Shown piece by piece: positions 57,953 to 64,000 of a DNA stretch of 64,000 nt; the first letter of the stretch is position 1; every line of letters starts with the position of its first letter. Position numbers and translations under genes: made by a program. Under the pieces are notes generated by a model. That model had not been told where the DNA came from and searched no databases. It saw only the letters and a list, made by a program, of their open reading frames with translations. The DNA is from Plicaturopsis crispa FD-325 SS-3 (taxonomy: Eukaryota > Basidiomycota > Agaricomycetes > Amylocorticiales > Amylocorticiaceae), in assembly GCA_000827205.1 (NCBI GenBank), contig KN832554.1, positions 1,047,263 to 1,111,262 of the forward strand, in the 5' to 3' direction.

Positions 57953-59428
57953 TCACTCCGCCGGGGGGTCCTCCATCCAAAGCGGCAGTATATGTCCCAT
58001 CCTCAGCACCTTTGTCCGTAGATATTTGTCCAAGTCCACTCCATGTACGGCGCCCCCTCCAATGAGAGCCGCGCCCATATCCCGCTCCTCTGCCTTCTTT
58101 ATCGTCGGCGCACCCTCCGCAGGGTGGCGCGCCTGCCAGCTCCTCGGGATCATCGGTACGCGCTCGACAACGCGCAGCCCCTCCTCCTCCAGGGCCCGCA
58201 CCTTGTCCGGGTTGTTGGTAAGCACGCGCACCGCCTCGCCCTGCTCTGAGCCCAGCCCCAAGTCGCGCAGTATCGCGCCGGCGATCTCGTACCCGCGCTC
58301 GTCCGCGCCATGCCCGAGCATCAGGTTCGCGGTGACGGTGTCGTGCCCGAGGTCCTGGAGGTTGTACGCACGAATCTTCGAGAGGAGCCCGATACCGCGG
58401 CCCTCCTGACGCAGGTAGATCACGGCGCCGCGCCCGGGGATGGTCGCGTCCGTGGACGGGAGGACGATGGGCTGCGAGATCTGGCGGATGGCCTCGTCGA
58501 GCTGCTCGCCGCAGTCGCAGCGCATGCTGCCGATGGTCTCGCCCGTGAAGCACTCAGAGTGGATTCGGATGAGCGGCGAGGGTACCGCGTCGGTCGTGGA
58601 GGGAAGGTGATGAGAGGTGGGCTTAGACGCCGTGTGCACAGTTGGCGATAGCCTTCCGACATAGGCACCCCGCGTGATCCGGTCCATTTCAGTTTCATTG
58701 TCGCTCCAAATGGCATCCAGCGTACGGCTGCGTATTGGCGGCGCAACTGTTGTTGTATTAGCGAATTGCGCCGAGTCGATCACGATGGCAAGGTGTTCCT
58801 TGCTATCGCGGTTATTGTGATACAAGTGGAGGAATGCAGGTCCGTGTGTGGTAGGTATGCGTGTGCGGGCCATGCATTTAACTTCGACCGCAGGTGACGG
58901 GTTACCGAGGCTGTCGGAAGGGGATGTGATGGTGGTAGGCTGGGCATCGACATGGACGGCTGTGTTCACCGACGATCGACGTTTTCTTGTCGACGGGGGC
59001 AGATTGTCTGCGCGTTTCAGCGGGTCGCCGATATCACGTCCGACAGCATTCTCTTTGCTGTCGACAATGTCCGGCTGCAATCGCTGTCGACGGGGGGCTT
59101 GACGACTGACGTAGGTCAGCCGTTTGTGGTCGCGTTTGTTTGATGCATCCTCTCCTCTCCACTTTGTCCAATCCCATGCACCCTCGGCTCTGGGATCCAT
59201 AACGCCGGGGAAAAAGTCGTGGTGGTAGTGATTTCGGGTGACATGTGGGCCAGACGCAGCCGCTGCTGCTAATAGCAGGGGGTCAAGCGCTTCGTCTCGT
59301 CGGGGTAAAGAGCTCTTTGCCTTTGCCATAGCGATTTTCGGCGGTACGGGGCCTGTGAGCATGTCGAGCAGCGCAGCATCTGATGCATCGTGATCCTCGC
59401 ATCTGTGCATGAAATCCGTGCGCGCCAT
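57953..59428 (-). CDS. RIB1: GTP cyclohydrolase II
   Basis: A single uninterrupted exon of 491 codons, unusual for this window. An N-terminal extension of about 175 residues with low conservation precedes the catalytic domain. The domain shows RTRIPTTHGPAFLHLYHNN, PLIRIHSECFTGETIGSMRC (zinc cysteines, third Cys two residues later), AVIYLRQEGRGIGLLSKIRA (catalytic Arg region), YNLQDLGHDTVTANLMLG, and VRVLTNNPDKVRALEEEGL. It opens and dephosphorylates GTP to start riboflavin synthesis. The end KYLRTKVLRMGHIL is the usual C-terminus. No DHBP synthase domain is fused. Confidence 0.95.
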   Translation of the reverse strand: MARTDFMHRCEDHDASDAALLDMLTGPVPPKIAMAKAKSSLPRRDEALDPLLLAAAAASGPHVTRNHYHHDFFPGVMDPRAEGAWDWTKWRGEDASNKRDHKRLTYVSRQAPRRQRLQPDIVDSKENAVGRDIGDPLKRADNLPPSTRKRRSSVNTAVHVDAQPTTITSPSDSLGNPSPAVEVKCMARTRIPTTHGPAFLHLYHNNRDSKEHLAIVIDSAQFANTTTVAPPIRSRTLDAIWSDNETEMDRITRGAYVGRLSPTVHTASKPTSHHLPSTTDAVPSPLIRIHSECFTGETIGSMRCDCGEQLDEAIRQISQPIVLPSTDATIPGRGAVIYLRQEGRGIGLLSKIRAYNLQDLGHDTVTANLMLGHGADERGYEIAGAILRDLGLGSEQGEAVRVLTNNPDKVRALEEEGLRVVERVPMIPRSWQARHPAEGAPTIKKAEERDMGAALIGGGAVHGVDLDKYLRTKVLRMGHILPLWMEDPPAE

Positions 59429-60049
59429 TGCGAGGTGAGAGTGAGAGTAGGATGAAGGCGAACTGGCAGAGCAAGAGAATAAATATTAGGAGCAGACGGA
59501 GACGATGACTGAGAAATAAGGAGCTGGTGTCAGCGTTTCGCACTTTTCAAGACGGCGACAGGGGCCTCATGATCCTCGCACCGGCAATTCTCGGCTTTAT
59601 CTTGCCGAAGATAGTTCCGGGTTTTATTTCCAAATGGGGAAGTCGTCGTATGGAATGCCGATGACCGACCCCACAGCGTCTTGCGCACGGGCCTGTCGGT
59701 GACTGCGCTGCCCAGGTATGCACTTTTCTTTCCTAACTGCTTTCTCCGAACCTGATCCTGCTACTAACTGCTATCTGCTACATACTGATACTTTCTACCG
59801 TCTTTCTCTACAGACGCGGCGCACAATCTGGCGTGTCAACAGGCTTTGACTGCGGCAGCGTTCCCAAATATAGCGCGTCTAGAAATACTTCCCATCTACC
59901 TTCAAGTTACCAGGAGGGCTTTAAATTTACTTCGTCGACGACCCTGGCATTATTGGCGACGGTGCATGGTATGAGCGAAACCGCAGAACTCTGCCTTCTT
60001 TTCCATACCCTCTCTGTCTTCATTCCTACTCCTGGTCGTTTTCCGTGGT
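59429..60049. other. Divergent promoter region
   Basis: Between GTP cyclohydrolase II (minus) and a single-pass membrane protein gene (plus). Open frames are short and show no protein signature. Several CTACTAACTGCTATC-like pyrimidine stretches around 59740-59800 resemble untranslated leader or UTR intron sequence. Confidence 0.4.
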
Positions 60050-60849
60050 ATGCATTGGCGGGCGTGCTGCCTCATCGTCTGTTTCTTGTATTTGCCCACA
60101 CAGTGAGTCTAATTCACATATCAGGAACCGAGTACAGCTTTTGACGCTACGCCAGTCGTCCTGTCTTCGCACAATCGTCGGATACAACAACTACCAACGG
60201 GGATGCAGATGTTTCAGATCGGCCCCTCGAGCTCCAATCACCAGCAGCAGCGTCTATCACTCCAGCACAGACGTCGTCCAACACCACCGACTCAAACACC
60301 GTGTCCCATGTATCATCCACCGCAGACAAGAAAGCCACGACGACCCACATCCCGCCATCACCGCATCACCCCGTCCACTCTCCCACTGTCACGCGCAGGC
60401 CCGTTCCAACGCCCACACACACAGAGACATTCACCCCCGCATCACCCACACCTATCCACTCGTCGCCCGTGCCGCGTCGGCGCCACCGCCAGGCCCCCGC
60501 TGCCATCGCCTTCGAGGTGATTGGCGGCCTCTTCGGCATGGTGCTCGTCCTGCTCGTCATGCGCTTCGTGTATTCGTGGAGAAAGACGCCCTCGCGCGAC
60601 CGCGTCGCCGCGTTCGTGAACCGGCACCGCCTCGAGCGCGAGATGGCTGAGGCGAGCAGGGTGGAGCCGCGGAGGCCCGTGTGGAGGCCGCCGCCCCCGC
60701 CGTACATGCCCCCGCCGCCACGGTACGAGGCTGTTCACGGTAGCCCGCCACCGTCGCCGCCGATGCAGCCCGTGTTTATTGGCGCAGAGGCTTCCTCGTC
60801 TCACAACGATGTCCGTACCCACGGACATGCCGGTTCCCAGGAAACCTAG
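60050..60849 (+). CDS. Single-pass membrane protein with PPxY cytosolic tail
   Basis: Two exons (60050-60102, 60156-60849) give 248 aa. The spliced start MHWRACCLIVCFLYLPTHRP, followed by VFAQ, is a good signal peptide. Then a Ser/Thr/Asp-rich ectodomain of about 110 residues ends in PRRRHRQAPA. One transmembrane helix follows (FEVIGGLFGMVLVLLVMRFVY), then a basic cytosolic segment (RKTPSRDRVAAFVNRHRLER) and a Pro-rich tail with PPPY and PPRY, both PPxY motifs. This layout resembles fungal surface proteins or membrane adaptors of the Rsp5 ubiquitin ligase. Family not recognised; function inferred only from the motifs. Confidence 0.7.
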
Positions 60850-61387
60850 GCGAGCATGATATCAGGGTTCCGCAATTGAATGAGGAGACCTTGTCCTATC
60901 ACCGGACGCTAGCCGCGCCGTGCCTCTGCACTATCCCCTACCTTGGCGTTCGCACCGTAGACTATCGGCTCCACTACGCTACCGGCAAAAATGCCCTGCT
61001 TTGGCACAGAGTCCCACATTCTGTCTACCGACCACTATCATTTGGACGCTCCGTCACGTACCCACGTACGCTACATACTCATCTACCCACTGCGGACTGC
61101 CAGGCAACGCATGCCTTACCGTATTTATAGTATACTCACAGTCGAGCTTGTGCACAGGCACGGCATTGGAAGACTACCCCGCTCGTTACTAGTTAGATAC
61201 TTTCTCATACTCTCGCATTTCACGCATACATACTATACTCATCTTGTCTGCTTAGCATCACTTACAGTGGAATGTACCTTGTCCTCACGGTCTGCGCCGG
61301 CAAAAAGCTGTTGCATTGCATTAGGCTGTCGACACACCTCTCTGACCTGCGGGCAAAAACGACCGTCTAAAATTCAATACAATTGCA
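60850..61387. other. Convergent intergenic region
   Basis: 3' flanks of the PPxY protein gene and PEX14. Several short frames but no coding signature. Confidence 0.4.
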
Positions 61388-62685
61388 TCAGTGAGTTGTT
61401 CTGAAGGGAGGTAGCGGAGTGATGATCAGGATGCAGGACGTACCTGTTGAGCACAAGCCCCTTCAGCGCCCGGATCTCGCGGCGCACCTCTTCCTCCTGC
61501 GGGCCCAGGTTCCGCGACGACGACAGCGCGGAGTGCGGGAAGGTAGACAGGGGAAGCGAGTAGGCCTGCGTGGTGATGTACCCCGTGAGCGAGGAAAGCG
61601 CGCTGAGCGTGTGTTGCGCCGCGGTGTTGGTGGGTCGCGGACTCGACACGGAAGAGCGCAGTGATGACAGGGACTGGAGTAAAGGTGTGGGCTCGGGTGG
61701 GGATGGCGGGGCGTACCGCCAGATGAGTGTGTCTGCTGCAGGCGACTGCGACTGCGTGTGCGTGAAGCACGGATGCGTTGATAGCGTCTCCCATAACGTC
61801 GCCTTGCATTGAATTCGTGGTTAACGGTAATTGGTGCTCGTCATAAAGAGCGTGCATACCTGCAATTCAGGCGTCACATCTGGGAGCTTTGAATTGAGGG
61901 TCTCGAATAACTCTTCAGTATTTATCCCATCGTGCCCGTGGAGGGCACAGCGTAGGACAGCAATCGCATCGATAGGCACGTCCTCATGTTTCTGGCGGAG
62001 TGCAACGACTTCCTCGAGCGTCTTGCAATCTGAATACGCCGGGTCTTCCGCACGTGGATTCGGTCGAGGAAGCGCGGCAAACGCGTCGGCTTGTGCCGAT
62101 TTCAGTGAGGTCGCGGAGGTGGTCAAAGACTCAAGGAGTCGTTTCTGGTGCAATTTGAGCGAGATGCGAGCTTGGTTGGAGCGCGTTATGCGAGGGAGGA
62201 GGAAACGCTATCGGTGCATTAATATATAGAGAACGAGATTATCAGGTCAGACGCACTTGATATATGAACAGGAGGGCAGCAGATCCACCGGCCACCCAGG
62301 TAAACACTCGAACGAGCGCTAAGAGGAGGTTCGGGAGGTTCGAGGGCGGCGGTTGTGGGTACGTCCGTGGCGGTACGACTGGTATAGGTGGTGGCTGCGA
62401 CCGAGTTAGCGTATACCTCCGCTGTATTAGAAAAGCGATACATACTATTTCTCGAAGCAGCGCGTCTATCTCAGCGGGATCAAGGCCCTTCTCTGCTAGG
62501 AAACTGCGCTGCGAGGGCACGTCTGCTTGGCGAATCTGAGGCGCGGATAGGAATGCGCGGGCGCGTGCAACGAGCTCCGAACGGTCTGGTTGTTGGGGCG
62601 GGCTGACTGACGGTACCCCTGTGGGCTGCTGTCCATCGTTTCGGTCGTCATTTCCGCCGTCGTTGCGGGCGTCGTTGTCGGCCAT
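61388..62685 (-). CDS. PEX14: Peroxin-14 (Pex14)
   Basis: Start MADNDARNDGGNDDRN at 62685, stop at 61388, about six exons. The conserved Pex14 N-domain, which binds Pex5 and Pex13/19, is RSELVARARAFLSAPQIRQA then VPSQRSFLAEKGLDPAEIDA. It is followed by a Pro-rich segment (PPPIPVVPPRTYP) and a membrane helix (LLLALVRVFTWVAGGSAALL). A coiled-coil region comes next (HQKRLLESLTTSATSLKSAQ). The C-terminal part has TAAQHTLSALSSLTGYITTQ and EEEVRREIRALKGLVLNR. Pex14 is the docking factor for peroxisomal matrix protein import. An intron of 51 bases inside the N-domain region is a multiple of three with no stop. It shares a 187-base divergent promoter with VPS17. Confidence 0.9.
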
Positions 62686-62872
62686 GGCGTTCTTGACAAG
62701 AACAATATCGTGCAAACTTGCACCGGTTACTTTCACGTTCCACAGCGCGCCGCGGGGAAGGTCATAGCCCGTTACGTAATAAGGCTCTTTGCAGCGAACC
62801 GTATACTGAGCGCCGCTGTTCACGACACTGCCAGGACATCGTTACAGATACCGTCCTTGACCAGCGACCACC
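62686..62872. promoter_or_regulatory. Short divergent promoter, PEX14 and VPS17
   Basis: Only 187 bases separate the two start codons, so the promoters must overlap. No clear TATA element was seen on either strand. Confidence 0.5.
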
Positions 62873-64000
62873 ATGTTCGATCCTCTCCACTCTACCGCCA
62901 GCATATTTGCAAACGGCGAGGACACCACAGAGCCGCCTTGGCCTACGACGCCGCATCAGCCAAACTCGCCAATTCCGAATCTGCGTCGCGCATCGACACC
63001 TTTACCGCCAACGCCCGACAAGGGACCAGCTGCGGGACTTTATGGAAAGGAACCGCAGATTTACGGTGCACCCGAGCCTGGTCTCATCTCCCCTCGTGAG
63101 GCCGTAGGGGCCAACGGCACCAAGTTCGAGAGGCAGGGCCCGTATCTAAGAGTCAGGATAACTGGCCTGGACAGAAATAGGCGGGACATACTCGTCCGTC
63201 TTGACGCGCAGGTACGCGTGCGAACATCGAGACGGCTCTACGTTTGAAGTTGCAACGCGGCTAACGTGCCGCTGCCCCACAGACGAACCTCTCTAACTTC
63301 ACTGGTACGACGTACCGCAACGTTTCGCGGTCGTACCTCGAGTTTCAGCAATTCTACGAATCCATCGCCCACTCCAACCCTCAGACAATTGTGCCTGCAC
63401 TCCCACTCGCACAGACGTCCGCTCCCACAGATGAGGAGGACGACAGACTGGTCAAAATCATGCTCCAGCGCTGGTTGACACGTATATGTGAAGATCCCAT
63501 ACTTCTCCACGATGAAGAGCTCAGGTCTTTTATCGAGAGCGATTTCGGATACCAGCCAACACCGCGGCCCCGTCGCAAGACGTCATCTGGGTTTGGCCTC
63601 ATTCGGCGCGGAGTACCGGACGAGGACGAGGAGTTGCAGAGAGCGCGCTTCGAGCTGACGAAATTGGAGACACAGTTCTTCGATGCCGCGAAGGCTATTG
63701 ACAAGCTGGCACTATCGCGAAAAGGTCAATATGCTCCGTCGCCCCTTGTTCAAACACAAGCTTATGCGACGGTTTGAACAGCACTTTCCCTAGCCCAAAT
63801 AGAGATGGGTAACAAGCTCGTCAACGTGGCGACAACGGAGGCGCATCCACCTCTAGGCAACGCTTTCAGGAAGATCGGAAGAACATGGCACAGTCTCGCT
63901 GACCTCAGCCAAGCGCAGGCTATCAGCGAATGTGTGGTCGTTGCGGATTCTTTTGGCTACCAAGGGATGAACTCGCGCTCTGCCAAGGAGACTCTACAGC
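62873..64000 (+). CDS. VPS17: Vps17, retromer PX-BAR sorting nexin (5' part)
   Basis: Exons 62873-63211, 63283-63724 and 63794 to beyond the window end. The N-terminus is disordered and Pro-rich. The PX domain runs GPYLRVRITGLDRNRRDILV, NLSNFTGTTYRNVSRSYLEF and HSNPQTIVPALPLAQTSAPT, followed by VKIMLQRWLTRICEDPILLH. The BAR region starts RARFELTKLETQFFDAAKAI, then EMGNKLVNVATTEAHPPLGN and AFRKIGRTWHSLADLSQAQA. Vps17 pairs with Vps5 to form the membrane-bending half of retromer, which returns cargo from endosomes to the Golgi. The 3' end lies outside the window. Confidence 0.9.

Noticed and set aside
58043-58651. Plus-strand frames opposite GTP cyclohydrolase II
   Set aside because: Antisense shadows of a strongly conserved single-exon gene.

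Overview
This window is nuclear DNA of a filamentous basidiomycete, most likely an Agaricomycete. Genes are dense and lie on both strands. Nearly all are split by short GT-AG introns of about 45-65 bases. Several families typical of mushroom-forming fungi are present: a DUF6534-type membrane protein, a DUF6593-like protein and a TPR/DUF4470 protein. I reconstructed 32 protein genes by joining exons in frame; for most of them the summed exon length came out as a multiple of three. No tRNA, rRNA or CRISPR was found.

Layout. 0.8-4.8 kb: a DUF3245-like nucleolar protein, Gemin2 and a GNAT acetyltransferase. 5.3-10.9 kb: a Kre9/Knh1-like wall protein, quinolinate phosphoribosyltransferase, a class I methyltransferase and an alkenal/curcumin-type reductase. 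11.4-18.8 kb (all minus strand): a polytopic spermidine-synthase-fold protein, an M28B glutamate-carboxypeptidase-like protease and a PYGQ-repeat DUF6593 protein. 19.3-24.4 kb: Rrn11-like Pol I factor, an ABC-F ATPase and an unrecognised protein. 25.5-31.4 kb: a secreted RNase N1/T1-like enzyme, glycogen branching enzyme and a Sec14-like protein. 31.5-32.8 kb: a 1.26-kb non-autonomous DNA transposon with terminal inverted repeats and an 8-bp target duplication. 33.2-42.3 kb: haspin kinase, a TPR/DUF4470 protein, snurportin-1 and GINS subunit Psf2. 42.7-48.3 kb: a Yvc1-type TRP channel, ARPC3 and Nob1. 48.6-54.5 kb: 3-isopropylmalate dehydrogenase, a coiled-coil zinc-finger protein and a DUF6534 protein. 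54.6-59.4 kb: a second M28B protease and GTP cyclohydrolase II. 60-64 kb: a single-pass PPxY protein, Pex14 and the 5' part of Vps17.

Most genes are housekeeping and do not form one pathway. RNA and ribosome biogenesis is well represented (Gemin2, snurportin, Nob1, Rrn11, the DUF3245 protein). Amino-acid and cofactor synthesis contributes Leu2, quinolinate phosphoribosyltransferase and GTP cyclohydrolase II. No clear previously undescribed multi-gene system was seen. The most notable items are the transposon, the Kex2-bounded RNase precursor, the M28B paralogue pair with a Lys/Cys-rich insertion, the spermidine-synthase-like protein with an altered catalytic loop, and the PPxY membrane protein.
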